This document shows positions 1-9,462 of a stretch of DNA of 15,000 nt, piece by piece. Where the stretch lies: the NCBI GenBank assembly GCA_012295275.1, contig CM022677.1, forward strand, positions 15,975,128-15,990,127. Reading direction: 5' to 3'. Under the pieces are notes generated by a model. The model was not told where the DNA came from, ran no database searches, and saw nothing but the letters and a program-made list of their open reading frames with translations. Position numbers and translations under genes: made by a program. This stretch comes from Chrysomallon squamiferum (Eukaryota > Mollusca > Gastropoda > Neomphalida > Peltospiridae). Within the stretch, counting starts at the first letter, position 1. Each line of letters opens with the position of its first letter.

Positions 1-627
1 ACACAAATTATATGATGCATCAGAAAACAAAAAAAAAAAGGAAAACAAATATTAATAATGATGGTGATGATGACATTAATTATTAAACATTTTATAATAT
101 ATATCATCATCATCATCACTATCATCCACATTATCAGTAAGTACTGCATTATATGCAAATCAGTATGTACAATCACACTTATAGTTTATTATCTGGACAT
201 AGGTATACTTCTATGAAGTCATAAATAAATGTCTTATATACAGTTACACTTAATTCAGATAATAATTAATAATCACCATTTTTCTTTAAGTTTTTATAAT
301 CCTGCTTACAACATCAAATTTAAATATCTTGACAAAATATATATATATATAAAATAATAATAATAATAATAAATACATATTTGAATTAAGTGTGAATGAC
401 ATATATTTAACTTTGTGAAATCAAAGATAATTTAAATTCACAACAATGTGTAAATAAAAACAGTATATATATATATATATATATATATTTTTAAATTAGT
501 TGTGAATTAAATGTATATTTAATTATATACACACATCTAAATGTAACTTCTCACAGAAATAAAATGAAGGAAAATTAAATGATAAATAATGAAAAAGAAT
601 GTTCTTTCTTGATTGCACACACTTTAA

Positions 628-678
<51 letters not shown>

Positions 679-915
679 AACAATACCAAAAATCATGTAA
701 TGGTAATAGTAATAGCGGTGGTGGTGGTGATGGTGGTGGTAGTAGTAGTGGTAGTAGTAGTCTAATAATAGTAGTATAACTGTTTTTATTGCATTAGTAA
801 TAAACAAACAGTAACAAAGATGATGATGATGATGATGATGTTAATGATAATAACAATACTACTTCTACTAAAAGTTGTAGTAGAAATAATAATAATAATA
901 ATAATTACAAAAACA

Positions 916-951
<36 letters not shown>

Positions 952-1020
952 ATACCAAAACCAAAAGCACAAACCAAAAACAATAAGATTGAGATTTCCA
1001 TAATTTAAAAGATGCATTCA
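1..1020. repeat. AT-rich intergenic or 3' flank with many microsatellites
   Basis: No gene is seen. Simple repeats include (AT)n near 335-350 and 464-488, (TAA)n at 628-667 followed by poly(A), mixed GGT/AGT triplets at about 716-761, (GAT)n at 818-841, (AAT)n near 885-905 and (AAAT)n at 916-954. Apparent reading frames here are low-complexity Tyr/His/Ile runs produced by the repeats. Confidence 0.85.
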
Positions 1021-1212
1021 CAACCAAGAATAATACTTATTAATTCCACAATTTTTTTTTTTTTTTTTTTTTTATGAAAAAATGGGCCAAGAGTGATAAA
1101 CATTCATATCTCATTATCTATAATTATTTATTTTTATTTACATGCCAAAACAGAAGTGATTATTCAATTTTAATTATATTTGTTCAAGGGAAAAAAAAAA
1201 AAAAAAAAAAAT

Positions 1213-1280
<68 letters not shown>

Positions 1281-1675
1281 TAATACAAAATTTCATGAAG
1301 ACCCCCTGATAAAATGCACGATTGTTATACATGCATGTTTGTGATAGCCATACACAGATATATAAATATAGATATTCGGATATATAAAGTGTTAAAATTA
1401 CTATAGAGCTGTCATTTGAAGATGAATAAACTAGTGCATGTTTACAAATACAATACATCTATTTACAGTTCTCTACCCAATCTGACTGGTGTCAGAAAAT
1501 TGACATCTGTCATTGTAAGTGAATGAATATAGGGAATATAGGAATATAGGGAATACAGGTCGTTTTGATGAATAAGTACAATGAATAATGTGTTCTAAGT
1601 TTGCTAGTTTGGTATTACTGATAAAAAAAAAAAAAAAAAATAAATTTTATGACACTGGTTATAAGATTCTGTGAA
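1021..1675. repeat. Homopolymers and long AT dinucleotide tract
   Basis: Contains poly(T) at 1052-1073, poly(A) at about 1191-1210, (AT)n at about 1214-1277 and poly(A) at 1624-1640. The sequence between is unique-looking AT-rich DNA with no recognisable gene; a GGGAATATAGG-type motif repeats near 1529-1557. Confidence 0.85.
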
Positions 1676-2040
1676 GTTTTAAATCAGTTATAACAATATT
1701 ATTAAATTAATGTAACAGTTTATAACAATTTTATTAAATTAATGTAACAGTTTATAACAATTTTATTAAATTATTGTAACAGATTATAAAAGTTTACTGA
1801 AAATTCATATTATAATAATTTTATTAAGTTATTGTAACACATTATAACAATTTTATTAAAATTTATATTATAACAATTTTATGAAGTTATAATGAATTAC
1901 AATACTATACACTGTTATAATTTATAACAAAGTTTGGTTTTTTTGAATTATTATATCACATTATAATAATTTGACAGTTATAATGAATTACAATACTATT
2001 AAATTGTTATAATTGACTGAAAGTTATTAAATTATTAACA
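1676..2040. repeat. Degenerate 32-bp tandem repeat
   Basis: The unit is roughly TTTATAACAATTTTATTAAA plus TTAATGTAACAG. The first three units are nearly identical; later ones diverge and vary in length to about 2040. No coding potential is seen. Confidence 0.8.
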
Positions 2041-2759
2041 GTTTTAAAAACCTCATTAAAATGCTGTTTTACATATATATTATGAAATGGCCTTGCAAGG
2101 AAAAAAAATTATTATTCCAGTCACTGTAATATAATATCCAAATTTTTAAATAATTTCATAATTATTCTGCTAAACTTTTTAATATAAATAAACACATTTT
2201 CCAGTCGCTCTATGATTCCCAGTCTGTTTTTATTGTCTATAACACTTCTGATTAACTAATCTTTGAAAATGACAGACGTGCAAATAAAATTTAAAAAATG
2301 CCATTTAATCCTTAACAGTTATTCTAGACCTTACCTAGAGAATTCCATTTGTTCAAGCAAAACTGTATGTTTATAGGAACAATTATCAACTTTCCAGCTT
2401 AAAGTTAAAAATGAATATACACCATATATTACTTACAACCTATTGTAACTGATAATAATACTTCAGTGATATCAGTTTATTTTTAACGTTTAAAGGTGAA
2501 TAAGCTTACTTTTCCATCTTTAGAAATACTCTGCATGTTCGTGACTGATTGAGATTTATTTTAATGTGATTGTCATCTGGGGTTAGGTGCAAATAAAGTC
2601 AAACAGTAATTTAAAATTAACAAACAGGGTAGTTGATGATGGCTGTATCCGATATGCATTTAAATGAAGTTTAATTATGTGGAAAATATGCGTAATTGCT
2701 TCAAGTGTGTTGGTTTTTGATTGTAATTGCAGAAACAAACAAAAAAATAATAATGATAA

Positions 2760-2790
<31 letters not shown>

Positions 2791-3189
2791 CTATATGTAT
2801 ATATCACATCACTGAATGTATTTTATATGTTGCTGCCAACATCCTTCAATTGTAATTCTGACTAAAGATAATTTGAAGGTCAAAAGGTATTGTTTGAATA
2901 CTTAACATGGCCCTATTATAAAAATGAGTCTTTATATATTGCCCTTTACAAAATTGACCTTCTGCTAACAAGACACTGAAGTCTAAAGATGCTTTGCCTT
3001 TTTTGATTTGTAATTGAAAAGATCTCGAGTCTAAAAGCATCTGTGTGAAAAAAATAAAATTTGATATTCAAACGACTGAAACCAAAACGAACATTTATAG
3101 CAATTTCTACTGAAATGGGAATTTATCATGTTAAATTTTTTTTCAATTTTATTAAGCATTCTGAAACACAGTCATCAAAATGTATCTGT
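2041..3189. other. AT-rich non-coding stretch, no gene seen
   Basis: Apart from (AAAT)n at 2758-2790, this is complex AT-rich sequence. Short open frames on the minus strand have no recognisable domain, no splice-site support and stops at AT-rich background frequency. Downstream 3' UTR of the minus-strand gene or intergenic DNA are both possible. Confidence 0.6.
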
Positions 3190-3450
3190 AAACTTAGTAA
3201 ATATAGTTTTGTAATTTAGTAAATGTGTTGCATATATCAGTAAAGATATTTTTTAACTTAGTAAATTTATTTTGTAATTCAGTGAATATATCCTGTAATG
3301 TGGTGAACATAATTTGCAATTTAGTATATTTATTTTGTAATTCAGTAAGTATATTTTGTAAATCAGTAAATATATTTTCTAACTTAGTAAATATATTTTG
3401 TAACTTAGTAAATATATTTTGTAACTTGTAAATTTATTTTTTTAACTTGT
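3190..3450. repeat. 21-bp minisatellite
   Basis: The unit is about AGTAAATATATTTTGTAACTT, repeated roughly eleven times with drift. Because 21 is a multiple of three, one plus-strand frame stays open and spells a heptad such as NLVNIFC. That is a by-product of the period, with no sign of a real gene. The copies nearest 3380-3430 are the most alike. Confidence 0.85.
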
Positions 3451-4066
3451 TCAATGTGTCTATCTTTCCTCAAGTGAGAGTTAAAAAAAAAAAAAAAAAA
3501 AAAAAAAATGAATAATCACACCATGTAATGACAATATACAATCTAAAATATGTTTTAAATGGTGTAAACATTTATATTAAAATTTTCCAAAAAAATCACC
3601 ACCATGTTTTTGGAATCACCATGAATCACAAAAACAATTTGTTTTTTACTGTTTAAATATCTAATCTGAATGATAACGTCTATATAACCAAAACTCTGCT
3701 CTCTGAAAAAAAACCAAAACAAACAAACAAAATTTGATAGAAAACTGTCATTAGAATTGTGAAAAAGGACAAACAAAACCAAACAAAACAAACAAACAAA
3801 CAAACAAACCAAATAGTAAGAAAGAAAGAAAAACATCTCTTTTTTTAAAATGAACAATGCATTCTATGATAAACAAATTCTTAAATATTTGTTTTTTTAT
3901 ATATTTTTTTATGGAGAATCCTGTTTCTGTTTTATATGATTTTATCAGTAATTATAGAATTACATCTTTAAACACATATTTCATTTGAAATGAACAAAAT
4001 ATTATTCAGAAACAAAATATTATAAAAGAAAAAAAAAAAAAAAAAAAAAAAAATGAAAGAAAAGAC
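3451..4066. repeat. AT-rich flank with poly(A) and AAAC repeats
   Basis: Holds poly(A) at 3483-3508, AAAC-type repeats at about 3707-3731 and 3768-3809, and poly(A) at about 4029-4053. Minus-strand open frames here are mostly Phe/Leu/Val repeats from the AAAC tract. No gene is recognised. Confidence 0.75.
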
Positions 4067-4107
4067 TTTGGTGCATTTTAATTGTTTTACAATTAAAATG
4101 CACCAAA
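4067..4107. repeat. Perfect inverted repeat, 19-bp arms and 3-base loop
   Basis: The left arm TTTGGTGCATTTTAATTGT (4067-4085) is exactly complementary to ACAATTAAAATGCACCAAA (4089-4107), with TTT between. No mismatch is present, and pairing stops sharply at both outer ends. It lies between a poly(A) tract and a stretch of weak repeats, about 1.7 kb past the stop codon of the minus-strand gene. Confidence 0.95.
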
Positions 4108-4441
4108 TTTCTTTATCTTTTTTAATGTTCTGAATATTTTCTCAAACTGTGGCATGTATGATCAAAAAGCACAGTTTTCATAAACATTCATTTCATTTGA
4201 TATTGTTATTCAATAATAAAAATATAATCTTGATTTCTAATTATTTAAAAAAATATTGTTTCTACTTCTGTACAGTAACATATTTCTCACAAACACAGAT
4301 TTCATTTCAAACTAAGAAAACATCAAGGAAAAAAAAAAAAAAAAAAAAAAAGTATTGTGTTTTGTTTAAATGACTTCATGTACTATCTCTCATGATAACA
4401 GATTTTATTTGAAATGAACAAAACATAATGAAAAATAAAAA
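4108..4441. other. AT-rich non-coding stretch with poly(A)
   Basis: Contains poly(A) at 4329-4351 and scattered relatives of a TTTCATTTGAAATGAACAAA motif (also near 3980, 4290 and 4400), suggesting an old diverged tandem repeat. No gene is seen. Confidence 0.6.
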
Positions 4442-4663
4442 TATCTAGTTTTAAAAATTATATTTTTTTATTCTTAAATAATTCCATTTATAGATCTCTT
4501 ACAAACATAAATATCTTAAACAAACAAAATATTAAATAACAAAATAAAAATATCTAGTTTTAAAAATTTTTATTTTTTCATTCTTAAATAAATCCATTTA
4601 TAGATCTCTTACAAACATAAATATCATTTTAAACAAACAAAATATTAAATAACAAAAGTAAAA
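4442..4663. repeat. Tandem duplication of about 109 bp
   Basis: Two closely matching units start TATCTAGTTTTAAAAATT at 4442 and 4551 and share CCATTTATAGATCTCTTACA and AACAAAATATTAAATAACAA in the same order. A third, more diverged unit may start near 4664. Confidence 0.88.
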
Positions 4664-5430
4664 TATCTTGATTTATATGGCTTTCATTTTCAACTCTTGT
4701 AATTTTTCCACTGAAAAATATATTGCTCATCAACCCAAATATCTGTTAAAACAAACAAAACATTCACCAACAAAATTTAAATTATCATTTTAATAGTTTT
4801 TATTTTATGCTTGACATAACCACAACAAAGATTTTGTTATTTTAAATTAAAAAAAATTAAAAAACAGATTAAAAAAATAATAATAATAATAGAAAAAGAT
4901 TAACATTTTTCACTTTTTTCTGTTCTGTACAAGTTCACTGTCTTTTACGAAAATTCACAACAAAACATATCAGTAAGATGAAAAACAAACACACACACAC
5001 ACACACATCTTTGTGACAAACAAAATATGTTATCTGAAATGAGCAAATACATTTTTCAATCAAAAATATATAATTTATTATCTTTACACCAATTTAAAAA
5101 AAAAAAAAACAACACTATCTGCAGTCACATAAGACAAAAAAACCAGTTATTCCATTCAAAATGAACACACATCTTTCAGTCACAAATAAAAATTCATTTC
5201 ATCTTTCAACACCATTTTTTTGTCTTGAGCTGTCTTTCACTGTATTTTTGAATTATTCCATCACAATTCAGAATCATTCAAATGTTCCAAAATTAAATTC
5301 CATTTAATCTTTTTAACTGAATAAAATAGTTCTTCTCTGTGTCATTTGCCCTGACATTACTAATATTATTTCACATTATAAATTCCATCACATTATAAAT
5401 TCACTTCAATCGGAAAACATTCTATTTTTT
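4664..5430. other. AT-rich non-coding flank
   Basis: No gene is recognised. (CA)n lies at about 4988-5007 and poly(A) at about 5096-5110. Loose echoes of the upstream repeats (ATTCCATTCAAAATGAACAC and similar) suggest decayed tandem satellite. Confidence 0.6.
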
Positions 5431-5811
5431 GTTTTTTTAACAATCTGAATCCATTCTGTATTTTTAAAACAATCTGTATCCATTCAATTCTTGTGAGATT
5501 TAAACCTATTCCATTTTCTTCTTGTTTTTAAATAAAATACTGAATCCAATTCTGTTATTGAACAATCAGAATCCACTGAAACCATTTCTTTTCTTTCTTT
5601 TTTTTATAAAAAAAATCTGAATCCGATCCAATGAAAAAACAAAAAAATTTCAAAAAATAAAAAACCAGTTCATTCTTTTTTTTTTTTTTTTAACAAATTT
5701 AACTCCATCCCATTGTTTTTTAAAAAAACAAATCTGAATTCACTTTTATCCATTAAACCATTCACAACAATAAATTTTTTTATTTTTTTTTTTTATAAAA
5801 TTCAAGATTTT
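5431..5811. repeat. Degenerate tandem repeat adjoining the stop codon (probable 3' UTR)
   Basis: A motif like AATCTGAATCCATTCTGTAT recurs about every 30 to 60 bases (near 5442, 5470, 5535, 5567, 5618 and 5733), separated by poly(T) or poly(A) runs. It immediately follows the minus-strand stop codon, so it is probably transcribed. Several AATAAA-like hexamers occur on the minus strand (for example at 5784-5779), but the AT richness makes none of them a convincing polyadenylation signal. Confidence 0.6.
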
Positions 5812-6965
5812 TTAACTGATCAAAATGTTCCGGTTTCTGTCTTGAACCGTCCCATCGGCCGCAACCGTCACACCACAAGTCTCAGAAACACCAACGTCAA
5901 CATCGCTCTCCGATCCGGTGCAGGCGTTCTCAACAACAACGTCGGACGTCGACTCATCAGCTTCCTCGGCCGCAGAGACCTCCTCCAGACCTCCCAGACA
6001 GTTGGGCGACTGGTCCACCCAGTTCTGTATCCTGTCCTTGTCCATCAGCTTCAGCCGGTGCTGCGTGGGGGGGGTCCCCGTGGGACTGTCGGTCAGCTTC
6101 GTGATGTCCATCTTGGGCCGGTCGCCGTGGTGATCGGCCATCACGGTGGAGCTGCCGTCGCCGACAGTGCGCGACGAGTGGGTGGACATCACCTCGCTGC
6201 TGTCGAGGGTGCGGCCAGAGTGCTGGGAGAGGATTTCCGTGCCCAGCTCGTAGCTGGAGCTGTGGATGGAGTCAATGTGGGGCAGGTCTTTGACTTTCTC
6301 CGACACCACCACCTTCTTCTGAGAGTCAGAGCTATCACTGTCTGTCTCTTCATCATCTTCTTCATCATCATCTTCATCATCATCGTCATCTTCATCATCG
6401 TCGTCATCACCATTGGAATCTTTCTCATCTTCATCATCATCACAGCTACTGTCGCCATTGTTGATGATCACCGGCTTCACGGACGGCATCGTCATTTCTT
6501 TGATGTTCTCGCATGCAGCCATGACATCATTACAGTCTTCATCATCGGCTTCGTTACCGTCATCAATCTCGTCGTGCACGGCTGACGGGAACGTTGCGTT
6601 GGTCATCGTGGTGGTTGTGGTGGTGGTTGCAGTGGTTGTAGTGGTGGTTGTGGTAGCTGCTGCTGCTGCTCTGACGCTCGTTTTCTTCTCGTCTTTGACG
6701 ATCTCGATACCCTTTGCTGTCTGTCTCAGGCTCTGAGTGTGGGTAGTTCTCGCTGATTGGCTCCGATAGGACAGGAGCTGGCGAAGGAGATGGCGCTGCA
6801 GCCCGAGGGCGTGCGGGAGTGGCCCATGTGGGCGAAGAGGTTGGGGAAGGAGGACGGGGGCACACGGTGCTGGTGTTCCTCGAGGTCTTTCTTAATCGAC
6901 TGCACCATCTCAGCGTACGCCTCGCGAGCTTTCTCTGTCAGGTCAAACAGCTTGCGGAAAGTGTC
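5812..6965 (-). CDS. SECISBP2L: SECIS-binding protein 2-like terminal exon: C-terminal helix and acidic tail, with net frameshift
   Basis: The exon follows a TGTTTTCCAG acceptor and opens DTFRKLFDLTEKAREAY, matching the family helix after the L7Ae domain (pattern F-KL-ELTE-ARKAY). That frame ends in TGA at 6728-6726. A second frame looks coding from about 6795 to 6710 (VLSEPISENYPHSEPETDSK). The third frame then runs open to TAA at 5814-5812: IEIVKDEKKTSVR, Ala5, a Thr-rich run, an Asp/Glu-rich run of about 45 residues (about 6450-6320), then KLMDKDRIQNWVDQSPNCL and the end RNRNILIS. The length is not compatible with the first and last frames together, so at least one net indel exists. Coding GC content drops abruptly at the stop. 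The acidic tail is typical of disordered regions. The antisense open frames here are shadows. The exon is well supported; its intactness is not. Confidence 0.78.
6320..6455 (-). repeat. GAT/GAC/GAA trinucleotide run coding for an acidic tract
   Basis: On the minus strand this reads as almost uninterrupted Asp and Glu codons, inside the terminal exon. Codon choice is mixed (GAT, GAC, GAA, GAG), so selection for acidic residues plus slippage is likely. Related triplet runs give Ala5 and a Thr-rich run at about 6603-6671. Confidence 0.85.
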
Positions 6966-7965
6966 CTGGAAAACACAGAAATTTTATATAATATATGTAT
7001 ATCTATTAAAATAATAATAATATATAGTTAAAGTATCATGATAAAATTAAAATTATATATATATTAAAATTAAAATAATATATAGCAGAAGTATCACAAA
7101 AAAAAAAATGACATATATATGAAAATAAAAATAATATATTGCAAAAGCATCTTGAAAAGATTAAAATTATATATATGTATGAAAATAAAAATAATATATA
7201 GCAAAAGAATCATGAATAATTTAGAATTAAATATATATGAAAATAAAAATAATATATAGGGAAAGTATCATGAAAACAATTAAAAATTAAAAATTATATA
7301 TATATGAAAATAAAAATCATATATAGGGAAATATCATGAAATAATTTAAAAATTAAAATTATATATATATATAAATAAAAATAATATAATTTTTTTAAAA
7401 TTAAAATTATATATATAAAAAAATAAAAATAAAATAGGGAAAAATATCATGAAAACATTTAAAAAAATTATATATATATAAAAAAAAAAAATAAACAAAG
7501 TATCATGAAAACATTTAAAAAGAAAATTACATATATATGAAAAAAAAATAATATCCAGAAAATCCTGAAAACATTAAAATTATATATATATATACAAAAC
7601 ACACAGACATGCATCATACATACATACATATTAAAATAAAAAACTGCTTAAAATCAAAAAGCCATAAAAAAAAAACAATAGAGAAAAAAATATCTATGAA
7701 AAAAAAAAAAAAAATTTATATATCTATTAAAATAAAAAAATAAAAAATCATGAAAATTTAATTATATATAAAAATAAAAAATAAATATAGGAGAATCATA
7801 AAAAAAAAATTAAAAATGTGAAAAATAAAAATAATATATGGCAATATAATGAAAATAAAAATATACAAAAAAGTAACAAAAAATTAAATAAAATTATATA
7901 AAAATAAAAATAACATATAACAAAGAATGACAAAACAAAAAATTAAATATATGAAAAATAAAAGA
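6966..7965. repeat. Last intron: degenerate repeat of about 57 bp
   Basis: The intron is nearly pure A/T. A unit of about 55 to 63 bp containing TATATATGAAAATAAAAATA and ATATAG-AAAGTATCATGAAA recurs from about 6985 to 7900 (ATCATGAAA-type cores near 7036, 7148, 7208, 7267, 7330, 7446, 7501 and 7746). Apart from the acceptor of the terminal exon at its left end there is no gene signal. Confidence 0.8.
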
Positions 7966-8086
7966 ACTGCCACCCGCTGACAGGCACCAGCTTCAGAAGT
8001 TGAAGATGCCCAGGGCCCACGCCAGACAGGGACATTCTGCTCCTGACAGTAGTTGAGAATGTTGTTGAGAGCATCATCCAGACCTC
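7966..8086 (-). pseudogene. Frameshifted SECIS-binding protein 2-like exon: C-terminal half of L7Ae fold
   Basis: The exon starts after TTTTTTCAG at 8086 and reads GGLDDALNNILNYCQEQNVPV, with the first Gly codon split across the junction, in good agreement with the family (GGLD-A, EQ-IPF). The family then has FALGR-ALGR, a Lys-Leu-Val-Pro-Val-Ser block and VVGIFN. Here those blocks appear only in pieces and different frames: ALG around 8015, GIFNF at 8010-7996 followed by a stop, and KLVPVS at 7993-7976. The normal order is LVPVS before GIFN, so the 3' half looks shortened or scrambled. No consensus donor was found before the AT-rich intron begins near 7965, so the left end is approximate. 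Because this half completes the SECIS-binding fold, a protein made from this sequence would be unlikely to bind SECIS RNA. Confidence 0.6.
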
Positions 8087-8268
8087 CTGAAAAAACAGTA
8101 AAATAGCAATCAGTGTGTGTGTGTGTCTGTGTGTGTGTCTGTGTGTGTGTGTTTGTGTATGTACAGTAGTAAGTAGTTGAGAATGTTGTTAAGAGCATCA
8201 TCCAGACCTCCTGAAAAACAGTGAAATAGCAGTCAGTGGTGTGTGTGTGTCTGTGTGTGTATGTGTGT

Positions 8269-8301
<33 letters not shown>

Positions 8302-8388
8302 TGTGTGTGTGTGTGCCTGACAGTAGTTGAGAATGTTGTTGAGAGCATCATCCAAACCTCCTGAAAAAACAGAGTAAAATAGTAATCA

Positions 8389-8429
<41 letters not shown>

Positions 8430-8485
8430 TGACAGTAGTTCAGAATGTTGTTGAGAGCATCATCCAGACCTCCTGAAAAAACAGT
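8043..8485 (-). repeat. Tandem array of splice acceptor plus first 44 exon bases, four copies
   Basis: The 5' end of the L7Ae exon, with its TTTTTTCAG acceptor, occurs four times on the minus strand, with exon starts at 8086, 8210, 8360 and 8472 (spacings 124, 150 and 112). Each copy holds about 44 exon bases ending CTACTGTCAG, then changes into CA repeats. Only the 8086 copy continues into further exon sequence. The 8210 copy has an altered end (TACTTACTACTG) and one C-to-T change; the 8360 and 8472 copies have single changes. The units are separated by TG/CA microsatellite, which probably drove the expansion. Confidence 0.9.
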
Positions 8486-8516
8486 CCTAGAAAAACAGTG
8501 TGAAACAGTGTGTGTG

Positions 8517-8547
<31 letters not shown>

Positions 8548-8700
8548 GTGTGTGTGTCTGTGGATGTGAGTATGTGTGTCTTTGATTGGGTGGACAGTGT
8601 TTGTATGTGTGTTGGGTAGTGTGTGTGTGTGTGTATTTGGGTGTGTACATGCTGTGTATGTCTGTTCTTGTTGTTTTGGGGGTTAGTTTTGTATTTGTTT
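8486..8700. repeat. TG/CA microsatellite, upstream part of intron
   Basis: Interrupted (TG)n runs from about 8508 to 8650, degrading into GT-rich DNA to about 8730. The array resembles the TG tracts between the exon-fragment copies and is probably the same expanded tract. Confidence 0.9.
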
Positions 8701-9347
8701 GTGAGTGTTTATTTGTTTTGTGTGTGTTTATAAGTGATTATTTATATCTTTGTGCCTGTTTTAAAATGTGTTTTATTTTTTTGTATCTATTATTCTTTGC
8801 TAACATCTGTTTTAACATGGTTAAAACTAAATATGAGATGTACTGACTCTTATAAGAAAAACCTTGAACCATGAAATATTTCAAACTTTTCACTTATGGA
8901 TTTTGTAATACAACACAACATTCTGAAGGACAGAATCTAAGTCTAAACTGGAAATCAATTTTAGATGTCATAAACAATTTATGTAGATACTTGACAGATA
9001 GTTTTATTTTATCTAGTTATTTATAAATGGCTGGTAAAAAAAAATAGGTTTTTTTGACTGGTCTAGTTATTTCCTGGTAAATGAGCAGCATAATTATTTA
9101 CAAATGGCTTGATGAAAAAAAAACAATTATTTTAAAGTTTGATTCTGGAAGATATTTCAGAACAGTAGTTTAGAAATTCCATTGATAAGAAATAGGTAAT
9201 CTAGTTATTTATAAATGGCTAGTAAAGAAATAGTTTTATGACTGGCATAATTATGTAGAAATGGCTTCATCACTAATGCTGTTTGCAACCAAACAATGAT
9301 GTTTTAAAGTTTGATTCTGGAAGATATTTCAGAACAGTTCTGTTTAC
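8701..9347. repeat. Intron with a duplicated segment of about 170-190 bp
   Basis: Up to about 8990 nothing is recognised. From about 9000, CTAGTTATTTATAAATGGCT occurs at 9013 and 9201, and TTTTAAAGTTTGATTCTGGA with a following AGATATTTCAGAACAGT occurs near 9131 and 9302. The second copy ends just short of the splice donor of the 9348-9462 exon. Confidence 0.82.
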
Positions 9348-9462
9348 CTTTCGACTGTATTTTTTCCAGATTGGGTGATATGATGACACACTTGATTTTC
9401 TTCAGTTTCAGGTGTTTGGTCACCTCCCTCAGACCAAGCACTATTCTTCTTTTTAATTTGGC
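9348..9462 (-). CDS. SECISBP2L: SECIS-binding protein 2-like exon: N-terminal half of L7Ae RNA-binding fold
   Basis: A 115-nt exon with a TTTTTCAG acceptor and a GTAAACA donor, entering in phase 0 and leaving in phase 1. The peptide opens AKLKRRIVLGLREVTKH and contains LKLKKIKCVIISPN and EKIQSK. This is the hallmark segment of the SBP2 L7Ae/L30e-type domain: the GLREV.KH helix, the hydrophobic strand CVIISPN, and the residues leading to GG, which contact the kink-turn of the SECIS RNA. Vertebrate relatives usually have Cys where this copy has Leu (SPNLEK). The phase-1 G joins GA of the next exon to give IQSKGGLDDAL. The exon is fully open and is the strongest single piece of evidence for the gene's identity. 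Confidence 0.93.

Noticed and set aside
523-1458. Small minus-strand frames with Tyr, His and Ile runs
   Set aside because: Encoded by AT, TAA and GAT microsatellites.
4067-4107. Hairpin as a SECIS element or intrinsic terminator
   Set aside because: It lacks the non-canonical GA quartet and apical A motif of SECIS RNA. Bacterial-type termination does not apply to this eukaryotic locus.
5713-6585. Long plus-strand open frame opposite the terminal exon
   Set aside because: It is antisense to the acidic coding run, giving Ile/Phe/Val repeats from GAT/GAA triplets. The minus-strand frame has family matches; this one has none.
7884-8650. Two minus-strand frames of Thr-His repeats containing GGLDDALNNILNYCQ
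   Set aside because: The repeats are CA microsatellite translations. Only the GGLDDAL part is exon sequence, and it is better described as an exon start plus its partial copies.
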